A stretch of DNA of 22,830 nt. Source: CAYRPN01 sp964426135. GTDB taxonomy: Bacteria; Planctomycetota; Phycisphaerae; Phycisphaerales; Phycisphaeraceae. The stretch spans positions 1 through 22,830 of the forward strand of contig CAYRPN010000092.1 of assembly GCA_964426135.1 (NCBI GenBank), given 5' to 3'. This document shows, one piece after another, positions 1-7,562 of the stretch. Made by a program: the position numbers and the translations under genes. The notes beneath the pieces are model-generated. The model was not told the origin of the DNA. It searched no databases and was given only the letters and a program-made list of their open reading frames with translations. Position 1 is the first letter of the stretch. The number at the start of each line of letters is the position of its first letter.

Positions 1-101
1 GGAGGGGAGTCCGAATCCAGCCATCGGCGGCGTTTACTAAAGTGACCGTCAATAATCGAGCCTTTCGCGAACTTGGCCTCCACTGATGCGCCACTGATCA
101 T
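1..101 (-). CDS. Possible 5' end of an unidentified gene, cut by the window edge
   Basis: An ATG at 101 on the minus strand, just after the stop codon of the PSCyt1/DUF1553 gene, opens a frame that stays open to the window edge (33 codons, beginning MISGASVEAKF). There is no clear ribosome binding site and no recognisable domain. In planctomycetes a DUF1501 gene often follows this neighbour, but the visible residues do not look like a Tat leader. It may be chance. Confidence 0.15.
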   Translation of the reverse strand, partial: MISGASVEAKFAKGSIIDGHFSKRRRWLDSDSP

Positions 102-102
102 C

Positions 103-2736
103 TCATCGCACATACATGAACTCATTCGACACAAGCAGTGTCTGAATGTACGTCTGCCAGGCTCGCTTGTGTGCGGACTTGTCGCCTGCGCCCGGCTTCA
201 CATATTTCATCCACACCTCGTTCCGCTTGGTTTCCGAAGCCGTCGGGGGACGACCAATCAGTGTGACGAACAGTTTGTGCAACACAGCTTCGTCGCTGCC
301 CGCAATGATTTCATCAGCCATCTTCCCCGCGCTCTCCCAGATCAGCGGGCTGTTCATCGCCAGCAGTGCCTGCGGAGCGACGGTGGTGGTGGGGCGGTCG
401 CCTTGCGGAACAGCCGAGTCGGGGAAATCGAACAGCTCAAAGAAATCGTAGAGGTGATTGCGCACCACCGGCAGGTACACGCTGCGGCGGGTGGTGTCGT
501 ATCTCGTGCCGTCCTTGGATGTGTGATCGAAGAGGAACTCGCGATTCTTCACATGCGTTATTCCCGGGCCACCCATGTTGGTATCGAGCCGGCCGCTGAC
601 GAAAAGGATCCCATCGCGGATCGCCTCGGCCTCCAGCCTGCGGATCGGAGCGCGGGAGTAGAGGCGGTTGTCCGGATCGAGGCGGGCCGTCTCCGCGTCG
701 TGTTCGCTGCTCTGCTGATACGTGTGTGAGAGCATGATGCGCCGGTGCAGTTTCTTGATCGACCAGCCATCCTCGATGAATCGCGTGGCGAGCCAGTCGA
801 GAAGCTGCGGATGCGTGGGAACCTCGCCGAGCTTGCCGAAGTTGTCAGGGGTCCGCACGATGCCGCGGCCGAAGTGCCATCGCCAGACGCGATTGACCAT
901 GACGCGGGCGGTGAGCGGGTTGTCTCTCGACGCGATCCAGCGGGCGAGTTCGAGGCGACCGCTGCGGTCGGCGCCGATGGGCTGCTGCTTGTCGCCGGAG
1001 ACGACGACGGGGAATTGCCGCGGCACGACTTTGCCGAGCGTCAGGTGGCTGCCGCGCAGGTGCAGCGCGAGGTCCGTGGGCTTGCCTTCGGTGACGCCCA
1101 TGACGGCGGGGAGTTCGGGCTTTTCTTTCTCGAGCTTGGCCAGTTCGTCGCGGAGTTTTTTCAGTTCGTCCTTGGTTCCCGTTTCGTAATGATCCTCTGG
1201 TTTGTCTGGGAGTTTGATGGTGGCGGGCGGTGCGGGAGACGGCGCGGGAGACGGTGCGGGATTGGCGGCGACAGGGGTGGGATTCGCGGCGTTTGCGTTG
1301 TTCGCACGCGGCCCTTCGGGCACGCCGCTAAACGGGGGAACGGACGCCGCGTTCGCCGCGGCCTTTTCCGCGGCGCTCTTCAATTTCTGCAACAGGTCGG
1401 CGTTGGCCTTGTCCACGCGGGCCTGAATCGCGGCCTTCTTTGCGGCGACCTCCTTCTCGTACTTCGACTGTTTCGCGTGGTCCTGCGGTGACGAGATCGG
1501 ATTCTCCCACCACTTGGCAATGGTCTTGAAATCCTCCATCGTCCGGGTGCTTTTGAAGATGCCCGCCAGGCCGTAGTAGTCCGCCATCGTGATCGGATCA
1601 AACTTGTGATCGTGGCAGCGGGCACAGCCGAGCGTCAGGCCCAGCATCGATCGGCCGATCGTGTCGATCTGCTCATCGATGATGTCCATCTCCATCTTCG
1701 TCTTGTCGACCTCGGCCAGCACCTTGGGCCCCATGGCGAGGAAGCCGAGGGCGGTGAGGCGTGAAAGCCCAGGGACGGCCGTCCCTGGGCTTTCACTCCC
1801 TGGGCTTTCACTCCCTGGGCTTTCGCGCTCCATCAAGTCTCCGGCGATCTGCTCCATGACGAACTGATCGAAAGGCTTGTCCTCGTTGAACGATGCGATG
1901 ACGAAATCGCGATAGCGCCAGGCATTGCCGTGACAGACGTTTTCGTCGAGGCCGTTGGAGTCGGCGTAGCGCACGACGTCGAGCCAGTGTCGCCCCCAGC
2001 GCTCGCCGTAACGCGGCGAGGAAAGCAGGCGATCCACAACCTTTTCAAAAGCGCCGGATGATTCGTCAGCGAGAAAGGCATCGATCTCGGCGGGAGTGGG
2101 GGGCAGGCCGGTGAGGTCGTACGTTGCACGACGGATGAGGGTGCGCTTGTCCGCGCGGCGTGGGGACTTCAGCCCCCATGCCTGTTGAGGCTCGCGAATG
2201 AATCGATCCAGGTCGCCTTGAATCTCAAGCCTGGACTCATCACTCAGCTTCGGCGGCGCCGGATCGCGAACGGGCTGAAATGCCCAGTGCTTTCGGCCCG
2301 CTTCGATGTCCACCGGTTGCGGCTTGGGGGCGGCGGGCGTGCCGTCGTCGTCACGCGGATCAGGCGCGCCCATCTTCACCCACTCTTCGAAAATACGAAT
2401 CTCCGCGTCGGTCAGTTTCGTCTTCGGCGGCATTCGCAGGTCGCTGTCGGTGTAGCGCACCGCCTTGATGAGCAGACTTTCGTCGGGCTTGCCGGGGAGC
2501 AGGGCGGGGCCGGTGTCGCCGCCTTTGAGCGTGGCGGCGCGGGTGTCGAGGAAAAGGCCGGCCTTGAGTTTCTTGTTCTTCTGCGCATCGACGGAGTGAC
2601 ATGAGTAACACTTGTCCACCAGCAGCGGGCGGACTTTCTGCTCGAAAAACTCGATGGCTTTGGGATCGATCTGCTCGGCGCGCAGCACACCAGGAGAGAG
2701 TGCGAGAATCAGAACCCATGCGTTGTGTGTTCGCAT
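103..2736 (-). CDS. Secreted PSCyt1 / DUF1549 (PSCyt2) / DUF1553 (PSD1) cytochrome-like protein
   Basis: This 877-residue protein has the classic planctomycete three-part layout. Residues 1-20 are a signal peptide ending in VLRA. A PSCyt1 cytochrome-c-like domain follows, with the haem motif CYSCH at residues 43-47 and a later LRMPPKTKL stretch. The DUF1549 domain covers roughly residues 175-400 and carries a second CxxCH (CARCHDHKFDP). DUF1553 fills the C-terminal third (ELARWIASRDNPLTARVMVN onward). Such proteins are exported and are widely found in gene clusters for polysaccharide or sulfated-substrate use, but the exact reaction is unknown. Between DUF1549 motifs sits an odd repeated segment (ESPGS units) encoded by a palindrome and a 15-bp tandem repeat at 1761-1826. 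A Pro/Ala-rich low-complexity linker lies near residues 465-510. No clear ribosome binding site precedes the ATG. The family call is firm; the substrate is unknown. Confidence 0.93.
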   Translation of the reverse strand: MRTHNAWVLILALSPGVLRAEQIDPKAIEFFEQKVRPLLVDKCYSCHSVDAQKNKKLKAGLFLDTRAATLKGGDTGPALLPGKPDESLLIKAVRYTDSDLRMPPKTKLTDAEIRIFEEWVKMGAPDPRDDDGTPAAPKPQPVDIEAGRKHWAFQPVRDPAPPKLSDESRLEIQGDLDRFIREPQQAWGLKSPRRADKRTLIRRATYDLTGLPPTPAEIDAFLADESSGAFEKVVDRLLSSPRYGERWGRHWLDVVRYADSNGLDENVCHGNAWRYRDFVIASFNEDKPFDQFVMEQIAGDLMERESPGSESPGSESPGTAVPGLSRLTALGFLAMGPKVLAEVDKTKMEMDIIDEQIDTIGRSMLGLTLGCARCHDHKFDPITMADYYGLAGIFKSTRTMEDFKTIAKWWENPISSPQDHAKQSKYEKEVAAKKAAIQARVDKANADLLQKLKSAAEKAAANAASVPPFSGVPEGPRANNANAANPTPVAANPAPSPAPSPAPPATIKLPDKPEDHYETGTKDELKKLRDELAKLEKEKPELPAVMGVTEGKPTDLALHLRGSHLTLGKVVPRQFPVVVSGDKQQPIGADRSGRLELARWIASRDNPLTARVMVNRVWRWHFGRGIVRTPDNFGKLGEVPTHPQLLDWLATRFIEDGWSIKKLHRRIMLSHTYQQSSEHDAETARLDPDNRLYSRAPIRRLEAEAIRDGILFVSGRLDTNMGGPGITHVKNREFLFDHTSKDGTRYDTTRRSVYLPVVRNHLYDFFELFDFPDSAVPQGDRPTTTVAPQALLAMNSPLIWESAGKMADEIIAGSDEAVLHKLFVTLIGRPPTASETKRNEVWMKYVKPGAGDKSAHKRAWQTYIQTLLVSNEFMYVR
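1761..1826. repeat. 36-bp perfect palindrome fused to a 15-bp tandem repeat, inside a coding region
   Basis: Positions 1761-1796 form a perfect 36-bp inverted repeat centred on GACGGCCGTC. Its right arm ends in a 15-bp unit (tccctgggctttcac, 1782-1796) that is repeated at 1797-1811 and, with one change, at 1812-1826. Because 15 is a multiple of three, the reading frame of the surrounding PSCyt1/DUF1553 gene is kept and the repeat encodes ESPGS-type pentapeptides. Confidence 0.9.
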
Positions 2737-2764
2737 GCGGGGGCGACTCGTTTTCGTGACATCG

Positions 2765-2791
2765 CGTCGAGCAAAGCTCGACGGCTAAACC
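2765..2791 (-). repeat. TTTAGC-hairpin element (single copy)
   Basis: On the minus strand this reads GTTTAGC followed by a perfect hairpin (CGTCGAGC, loop TTT, GCTCGACG). It lies 28 nt before the start codon of the PSCyt1 gene. The copy at 15408-15435 has the same stem and loop. It belongs to a family found at nine places in this window. Confidence 0.75.
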
Positions 2792-2834
2792 AACTGAACG
2801 ACCGAAACAACTGAACGACCGAACCAACTGAATG
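2791..2834. repeat. 17-bp tandem repeat, about 2.6 units
   Basis: Two nearly identical 17-bp units (caactgaacgaccgaaa at 2791-2807 and the same with a final c at 2808-2824) are followed by a partial third unit (caactgaatg). They lie upstream of the PSCyt1 gene, directly next to the hairpin element. Confidence 0.8.
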
Positions 2835-2893
2835 ATATCCATCAACATCGAATATCAAACAGGATTGACAGTAACACTGCCGCGGCAACGCGA

Positions 2894-2927
2894 ATAAAAA
2901 AACAACCCGCGGCACGGGCCGCGGGTT
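2894..2927 (-). terminator. Intrinsic terminator of gap
   Basis: Perfect 10-bp stem (2904-2913 with 2918-2927, a 4-nt loop) followed on the minus strand by GTTTTTTTA. It lies about 70 nt beyond the stop codon of the glyceraldehyde-3-phosphate dehydrogenase gene and has the classic GC-stem plus U-run form. Confidence 0.88.
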
Positions 2928-2998
2928 GCAGTGTTTTACGTGTCTCCAAAATGACGGAATCCGATTCCTCGGCCCTCTCCCCTCGGCCCTCGCCTTTC

Positions 2999-4030
2999 TC
3001 AGCTCAGGCCTTCCGCCTTCGCCATGTGCAGGATCAATTCGACGACGCGGTTGCTGTAGCCCCACTCGTTGTCGTACCAGCTGACGAGCTTGAAGAAGTT
3101 GCTGTTCAGTTCGATGCCGGCGCCGGCGTCGAAGATGGAGCTGCGCGGGTCGTGGATGAAGTCGCTGGAAACCATTTCCTCTTCGGTGTAGCCGAGGATG
3201 CCCTTGAGCGGGCCTTCGCTGGCGGCTTTCATCGCGGCGCAGATGTCCTTGTAGCTCGTCGCCTTGGCGGTCTTCACCGTGAGGTCGACGACGCTGACGT
3301 CAGCCGTCGGAATGCGGAACGCCATGCCGGTGAGTTTGCCCTTCAGTTCGGGCATGCACAGCGCCACGGCCTTGGCGGCGCCGGTCGATGACGGGATCGT
3401 ATTGAAGCCGGCGGATCGCCCGCCGCGCCAGTCCTTCTTGCTCGGGCCGTCCTGCGTCGGCTGCGTCGCGGTGACGGCATGCACCGTGGTCATCAGGCCT
3501 TCGGCGATGCCGAAGTTCTCGTGGACGACCTTGGCGAGCGGGGCGAGGCAGTTGGTGGTGCAGCTCGCGTTGCTGACGATGGTGTGCTTGGCGGGATCGT
3601 ACTTGCCTTCGTTGACGCCCATGACGAAGGTGGGCACCTGCTCGGGGCTCTTGGTCGGAGCGCTGATCAGCACGCGCTTGGCGCCGCCGGCCAGGTGCTT
3701 GCTCGCGCCTTCGAAGTCGGTGAACAGACCCGTGGATTCGACGACGAAGTGGGCGCCGTTCTTGCCCCAGGGGAGCTGGGCGGGATCGCGCAGCGAGTAG
3801 GTGGGGATTTCCTGGCCGTTGACGACGATGGTGGTTTCACCCTTCGCCTCGACGCTGCCCTTGAACTTGCCGTGGATCGTGTCGTGCTTGAGAAGATACG
3901 CGAGGTTGTCGGCAGGGACGAGGTCGTTAATGCCGACGAACTGGATCTTGGCCTCGGGATGCTCCATCGCGGCGCGAAGGACGAGGCGGCCGATGCGACC
4001 GAAACCGTTAATGCCGATCTTGAGAGCCAT
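2999..4030 (-). CDS. gap: Type I glyceraldehyde-3-phosphate dehydrogenase
   Basis: The 343-residue product is full length for the family. It catalyses oxidative phosphorylation of glyceraldehyde 3-phosphate to 1,3-bisphosphoglycerate in cytoplasmic glycolysis, and the reverse reaction in gluconeogenesis. The N-terminal Rossmann fold begins KIGINGFGRIGRLVLRA. The signature SNASCTTNCLAP places the catalytic cysteine at residue 157, and the partner histidine is in TTVHAVT (His184). VGINDL near residue 36 carries the aspartate expected of an NAD-preferring enzyme. The C-terminus has the usual SWYDNEWGYSNRVVEL. GGAG lies 9 nt before the ATG on the minus strand. It appears to be a single-gene unit with its own terminator at 2894-2927; no strong promoter was identified upstream. 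Confidence 0.97.
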   Translation of the reverse strand: MALKIGINGFGRIGRLVLRAAMEHPEAKIQFVGINDLVPADNLAYLLKHDTIHGKFKGSVEAKGETTIVVNGQEIPTYSLRDPAQLPWGKNGAHFVVESTGLFTDFEGASKHLAGGAKRVLISAPTKSPEQVPTFVMGVNEGKYDPAKHTIVSNASCTTNCLAPLAKVVHENFGIAEGLMTTVHAVTATQPTQDGPSKKDWRGGRSAGFNTIPSSTGAAKAVALCMPELKGKLTGMAFRIPTADVSVVDLTVKTAKATSYKDICAAMKAASEGPLKGILGYTEEEMVSSDFIHDPRSSIFDAGAGIELNSNFFKLVSWYDNEWGYSNRVVELILHMAKAEGLS

Positions 4031-4160
4031 CGCTTGAGTCTCCGAAAATGAACGGGGTTGTGGCGAGTTTCCTGATCCACGCCGTGCGGCGTGCCGGCTG
4101 GGTGCAGCCAGAACGGCAACAGTAGGAAAACCACGGCGGATGTCAAATGTGGCAGGGGAA

Positions 4161-4195
4161 GCCGTTAGCCGTTAGCCGTTAGCCGTTAGCCGTTA
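4161..4195. repeat. Heptamer array, (GCCGTTA)x5
   Basis: Five perfect 7-bp units occupy 4161-4195 and run straight into the 100-bp element at 4196. The same heptamer, reverse-complemented and degenerate, forms the array at 4467-4543. Confidence 0.93.
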
Positions 4196-4296
4196 GGAGC
4201 CGTGCAGGATCAACATCCCATGTGGGACGACTTTCCAAGTCGTCCGGCTGGGAGCGAAGCGATTCGAATCTGCGGAGTTAGTCTTGCACGGCTCCT
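4196..4296. repeat. About 100-bp repeated element with terminal inverted repeats and central hairpin
   Basis: The ends are inverted repeats (ggagccgtgca at the left, tgcacggctcc at the right). A perfect 9-bp hairpin (ggacgactt, tcc, aagtcgtcc) lies at 4225-4245. A second copy at 21252-21353 is nearly identical. The element is too short to encode a transposase and looks like a non-autonomous mobile or REP-like element. Confidence 0.8.
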
Positions 4297-4466
4297 TAGC
4301 AGGGAGTCGTGAGACTGAAGCTCTCAGCAATTCGTTTGCAGCCATCAGCCGTCAGTTGTCAATCCACAGATTCCCGTCGCTGAAGGTCATCGCAGAGACT
4401 TCACCGTAGAGGGACTTTGTTGTGGTGTTGCTCAGAGTGTCCGATTGCTGACGGTTCCTCACTCAA

Positions 4467-4543
4467 GCTAACGGCTAATGGCTAACCGCTAATGGCTCAC
4501 GGCAAACGGCAAACGGCTACTGGCTACTGGCTAACGGCTAACG
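4467..4543. repeat. Degenerate heptamer array, GCTAACG-type, 11 units
   Basis: Eleven 7-bp units follow one another (gctaacg, gctaatg, gctaacc, gctaatg, gctcacg, gcaaacg twice, gctactg twice, gctaacg twice). The consensus is the reverse complement of the array at 4161-4195, so the two arrays face each other across about 270 bp. Confidence 0.88.
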
Positions 4544-4606
4544 GCTCTCCTCTCTCGTCTCCCCGCTCCCCACTGTGAAGTTTTCGCGAATTTTCCCCAC
4601 CCCGTC

Positions 4607-4635
4607 TTGTCAAGCTCGTTCAACTCGCATTTAAT
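4607..4635 (+). promoter_or_regulatory. Predicted sigma-70-type promoter of the DHS-like gene
   Basis: TTGTCA at 4607-4612 and TTTAAT at 4630-4635 are separated by exactly 17 nt. They lie 45 nt before the start codon, just after the heptamer array. The match to the housekeeping consensus is good, but this is pattern matching only. Confidence 0.5.
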
Positions 4636-4679
4636 GCCCGCTGTCGATTTTTCAACTCGACGCAACAGGAGCCACCACC

Positions 4680-5735
4680 ATGGCCAAGATGAAAGCGAAC
4701 AAGAAAAAATTCCTCAATGCCACCATTCAGCACATCGACATCACCAAGCACAACGTCGTGCCTCTGGTCGATGCGATGGGCTCCATGGCGTTTCAGGCCC
4801 GCAACCTCAACCGCGCGTCGAAGATTTACGACATGATGCTCGCCGACAAGGATTGCGCTGTGATTCTCTGTCTGGCAGGCTCGCTCATCAGCGCGGGCCT
4901 GAAGAAGATCATCGTCGACTTCATCCAGAACAACATGATCGACGCCATCGTCTCCACCGGCGCCAACATCGTCGATCAGGACTTCTTTGAGGGCCTGGGC
5001 TACAAGCACTACATCGGCTCGCCCTTCGTCAATGACCACGAGCTGCGTGAACTGGCGATCGACCGCATCTACGACACCTACATCGATGAGGACGATCTTC
5101 GCATCTGCGACGACACGATCGCCAAGCTCTGCGACAGTCTCGAACCGGGTCCTTATTCGTCGCGGGAGTTCATCCGCGAGATGGGACGCTATCTGAAGGA
5201 ACGCAAGCTCGGCGCCGACTCCATCGTGCGCAACGCATTCGAGAAAGAGCTGCCCATCTTCGTGCCGGCGTTCAGCGACTGCTCCGCGGGCTTCGGTCTC
5301 GTCCATCACCAGTGGCACAAGCCGGACAACCACGTCACGCTCGACTCGGCGCGGGACTTCCGCGAGATCACGCAGATCAAGCTTGTCACCAAAGACACGG
5401 GCCTGCTGATGATCGGCGGCGGCGTGCCGAAGAACTTCGCGCAGGACATCGTCGTGGCTGCGGAAGTGCTCGGCAAGGATGTCTCCATGCACAAGTACGC
5501 GATCCAGCTCACCGTGGCGGATGAACGCGACGGCGCGCTCTCCGGCTCCACGCTCAAGGAAGCCTGCTCCTGGGGCAAGGTGGACACCACCTACGAACAG
5601 ATGGTCTTCGGCGAGGCGACGGTCACCTTCCCGCTGCTGGCCGGTTACGCCTACCACAAGGGCTCGTGGCGCGGTCGCGTCGCCTCCCGCTTCAACAAGA
5701 TGCTCGACCAGGCGCCGGTGGCCGTGGGCAAGTGA
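4680..5735 (+). CDS. Deoxyhypusine synthase family protein (likely polyamine-forming)
   Basis: The 351-residue product aligns by eye with deoxyhypusine synthases, NAD-dependent enzymes that transfer an aminobutyl group. Visible family blocks are the N-terminal ARNLNRASKIYDMM, the NAD-fold segment ILCLAGSLISAGLKKII with STGANIVDQDF, and LLMIGGGVPKNF. The catalytic lysine block EACSWGK (Lys300) matches the AVSWGK motif of eukaryotic enzymes. Bacteria lack eIF5A, so the natural role is probably synthesis of a small polyamine. Related bacterial enzymes are known to make homospermidine from putrescine or to couple two agmatines; sequence reading cannot choose between these. The ATG has AGGAG 8 nt upstream, a 17-nt-spaced promoter and an intrinsic terminator, so it looks monocistronic and well expressed. 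No polyamine gene is adjacent. Confidence 0.85.
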   Translation: MAKMKANKKKFLNATIQHIDITKHNVVPLVDAMGSMAFQARNLNRASKIYDMMLADKDCAVILCLAGSLISAGLKKIIVDFIQNNMIDAIVSTGANIVDQDFFEGLGYKHYIGSPFVNDHELRELAIDRIYDTYIDEDDLRICDDTIAKLCDSLEPGPYSSREFIREMGRYLKERKLGADSIVRNAFEKELPIFVPAFSDCSAGFGLVHHQWHKPDNHVTLDSARDFREITQIKLVTKDTGLLMIGGGVPKNFAQDIVVAAEVLGKDVSMHKYAIQLTVADERDGALSGSTLKEACSWGKVDTTYEQMVFGEATVTFPLLAGYAYHKGSWRGRVASRFNKMLDQAPVAVGK

Positions 5736-5767
5736 GCAGTACGAACACGCACTTCAACAAGGTTAAT

Positions 5768-5795
5768 GCTCCGCCGATTGTGGCGGAGCTTTTTT
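5768..5795 (+). terminator. Intrinsic terminator of the DHS-like gene
   Basis: Perfect 8-bp stem (gctccgcc with ggcggagc, 6-nt loop) followed directly by six T. It starts 32 nt after the stop codon. Confidence 0.92.
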
Positions 5796-6148
5796 CTGCG
5801 CCTGATTTCTGCACCTGAGAATTTTTCCGGGTGGCCGGGGCTGGAGTCCGCGGAAGCCCCGGAAGGACGCGGTTGCGACGACCAAGACGGCGGGAACCGT
5901 GATTCGTTGGAGCAAAGTAAGGAACAGGGCCGAAATAACTTCGCGAATTGGCGGTCCCCCATTTAGCCGACGGGCTTGCCCGCCGCGGGCGTCCCGGCGG
6001 GCAAGCCCGCCGGCTAAATGGGGAACTTATTTCGGTCCCGTTCCTAAACCGATCCGGGGCATCCGCCGAGCCTTCAGCCACGGCCACCCAAGAAGTTCTC
6101 AGGCTCTGCGTGTGCGGCTTCTGTCACGTCTTGAAATGTCCAGCGACA
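5796..6148. other. Intergenic region between convergent genes, holding a large palindromic element
   Basis: No gene is supported here. A small hairpin (ccggggct 5835-5842 with agccccgg 5855-5862) precedes the 126-bp palindromic element at 5920-6045. The last 100 bp before the ribD stop show nothing recognisable. Confidence 0.6.
5920..6045. repeat. Composite palindromic element with paired TTTAGC hairpins
   Basis: The left arm begins aggaacagggccgaaataac and, after a short non-matching stretch, continues to CATTTAGC plus a GC-rich hairpin. The right arm is the inverted version, ending in ttatttcggtcccgttcct. The inner CATTTAGC...GCTAAATG pair spans 5960-6020. Related left arms occur at 21353 and 22753. 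No coding capacity is visible. Confidence 0.82.
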
Positions 6149-7354
6149 TCACGCTCTCCGGTAATCCAGCAACACATCCGGCCCCACCTGGCGTGATCCG
6201 ATCAGGTTCAGGCTCAGTGCCTGCGCGACCAGCGAGGGTGAAAGCCCGGTCACTGCGGGCGTGGCTTTGTCATCGCCGAAGATGCGCGGAGCGAGGAAGA
6301 CGATCGCCTGATCGACAAGGTCCTGCGCAAACGCCGCCCCCAGCAGCCGGCCGCCGCCTTCGATCAGCACATTCGTCGCGCGATGGTCGTTGGCCAGATG
6401 GGTCAACAGCGGCTTCAGCGGGAAGAGCGAAGACGGTTCCACACGCTGCGTCAGGGGAAATAGCTCGATGCCGCGCGATCGCAGCGCCTCAACTTTCGTC
6501 GACTGTGACGCGATTGCCTGGGCATCCGCTGCGATCAGCACCGGCGGCGAAGGCGGCGTCTGGGACAACGCCCGGGGATTCCCAGCCCCGGGCATTCCCT
6601 CCCGGTGCGCAGGCTCCGCCGTCTGCACCAGCTTCGATTTCATCGGAATCTTCAGCGATGGATCAATCACCACACGCCGCGCGATTCGCCGCACCTCGAC
6701 ATCGCGGGCCGTCAACACCGGATCATCCGCCAGCACCGTGTTGATGCCGACGACGATGGCATCGACGCGGCCGCGTAGTTCGTGCACCATCACGCGGCTC
6801 TCCCCGCTGCTGATCCACTTGCTGTCGCCGGTGCGGGTGGCGATTCTGCCGTCGATCGATTGCGCCCACTTGGCGATGACGAAGGGCAACCCCGTGGTGA
6901 CGCGCTTCGCAAACGGCGCGAGCAAGCGTCGCGCTTGCATCTCGCAAAGGCCGACCTCCACCGTGATGCCCGCTTCGCGCAGCTTCGCCACGCCGCCGCC
7001 GCTGACCTGCGGAAAGGGATCGATCATCGCGGCGATCACCCGTCCCACTCGTGCGGCGATCAAGGCATTAACGCACGGCGGCGTCTTGCCGTGATGGCAG
7101 CACGGTTCCAGCGTGACGTAGACATCGGCCCCCGCGGGATCGTGGCCGCGCGACCGGCAATCCGCCAGCGCTTCGACCTCCGCGTGCGGCCCGCCGAACT
7201 TCTTGTGCCATCCTTCGCCGATGACCGCGCCGTTCCGCACGATCACGCAGCCGACCATTGGATTCGGCTCGACAAAGCCCTCGCCTTGCCGCGCTAGTTC
7301 CAGAGCGCGGGTCATCCACGTGGCACCGGCAACAGGCTGGGCGTTTACGTGCAT
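6149..7354 (-). CDS. ribD: Bifunctional riboflavin biosynthesis protein RibD (deaminase/reductase)
   Basis: The 401-residue protein carries both RibD domains and performs the second and third steps of riboflavin synthesis from GTP: pyrimidine deamination, then NADPH-dependent side-chain reduction, in the cytoplasm. The deaminase zinc site is clear: HAEVEAL (His57, Glu59) and PCCHHGKTPPC (Cys85 and Cys94). The reductase domain starts near residue 155 (VIAKWAQSIDGRIATRTGDS) and contains the late LIEGGGRLLGAAF block. A loop in the reductase domain (AEPAHREGMPGAGNPRALSQ) looks inserted and is encoded by a palindrome at 6570-6593. AAGG lies 7 nt before the ATG. The gene is divergent from trxA, and no FMN riboswitch was recognised upstream. 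Confidence 0.95.
   Translation of the reverse strand: MHVNAQPVAGATWMTRALELARQGEGFVEPNPMVGCVIVRNGAVIGEGWHKKFGGPHAEVEALADCRSRGHDPAGADVYVTLEPCCHHGKTPPCVNALIAARVGRVIAAMIDPFPQVSGGGVAKLREAGITVEVGLCEMQARRLLAPFAKRVTTGLPFVIAKWAQSIDGRIATRTGDSKWISSGESRVMVHELRGRVDAIVVGINTVLADDPVLTARDVEVRRIARRVVIDPSLKIPMKSKLVQTAEPAHREGMPGAGNPRALSQTPPSPPVLIAADAQAIASQSTKVEALRSRGIELFPLTQRVEPSSLFPLKPLLTHLANDHRATNVLIEGGGRLLGAAFAQDLVDQAIVFLAPRIFGDDKATPAVTGLSPSLVAQALSLNLIGSRQVGPDVLLDYRRA
6570..6593. repeat. In-frame palindrome inside ribD
   Basis: An 8-bp GC-only stem (gcccgggg 6570-6577 with ccccgggc 6586-6593, 8-nt loop) lies in a poorly conserved, Pro/Gly-rich loop of the RibD reductase domain. It resembles an intergenic palindrome that has become coding sequence. 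Confidence 0.6.
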
Positions 7355-7475
7355 TGCATGACCTTATCCCGTGGCGACACAGTTGCCAAAACGCGGGCAT
7401 CGAGCGATTCGTGAAACCTCCGGCGAAATGGCGCCTCTAAAAGGCAACGGGATCACGGGACGGCTGCGCGAAATG

Positions 7476-7504
7476 TTGCTGCCCGCTGGTGACATGCGTA
7501 GAAT
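7476..7504 (+). promoter_or_regulatory. Predicted promoter of trxA
   Basis: TTGCTG (7476-7481) and TAGAAT (7499-7504) are 17 nt apart and lie 58 nt before the trxA start codon. The -10 is strong and the -35 is moderate. Confidence 0.45.
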
Positions 7505-7562
7505 CCCGCCCGCATTCCGTTTTCCTGCCCCGCCGATTCGAAGCAACCCAAGGAGCATTCCC

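Larger units (their letters stand above)
4031..4679. other. Repeat-rich intergenic region between divergent gap and the DHS-like gene
   Basis: This 649-bp gap has no convincing gene. It holds the gap leader with small hairpins, a GCCGTTA heptamer array, a 100-bp repeated element, about 170 bp of unremarkable sequence (4297-4466), an inverted heptamer array, and the promoter and ribosome binding site of the downstream gene. Confidence 0.7.

Noticed and set aside
4196..4296. Insertion sequence
   Set aside because: The element is only about 100 bp, has no open frame or transposase, and no clear target-site duplication is seen; it is listed as a repeat.
4620..5657. A 345-codon antisense frame over the DHS-like gene
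   Set aside because: It is a mirror of GC-rich codon use; the sense product has family motifs plus a promoter, ribosome binding site and terminator.
7355..7475. FMN riboswitch upstream of ribD, or upstream of ribBA
   Set aside because: The conserved RFN-element sequence blocks are not visible in either leader; ribBA is preceded by an inverted repeat instead.
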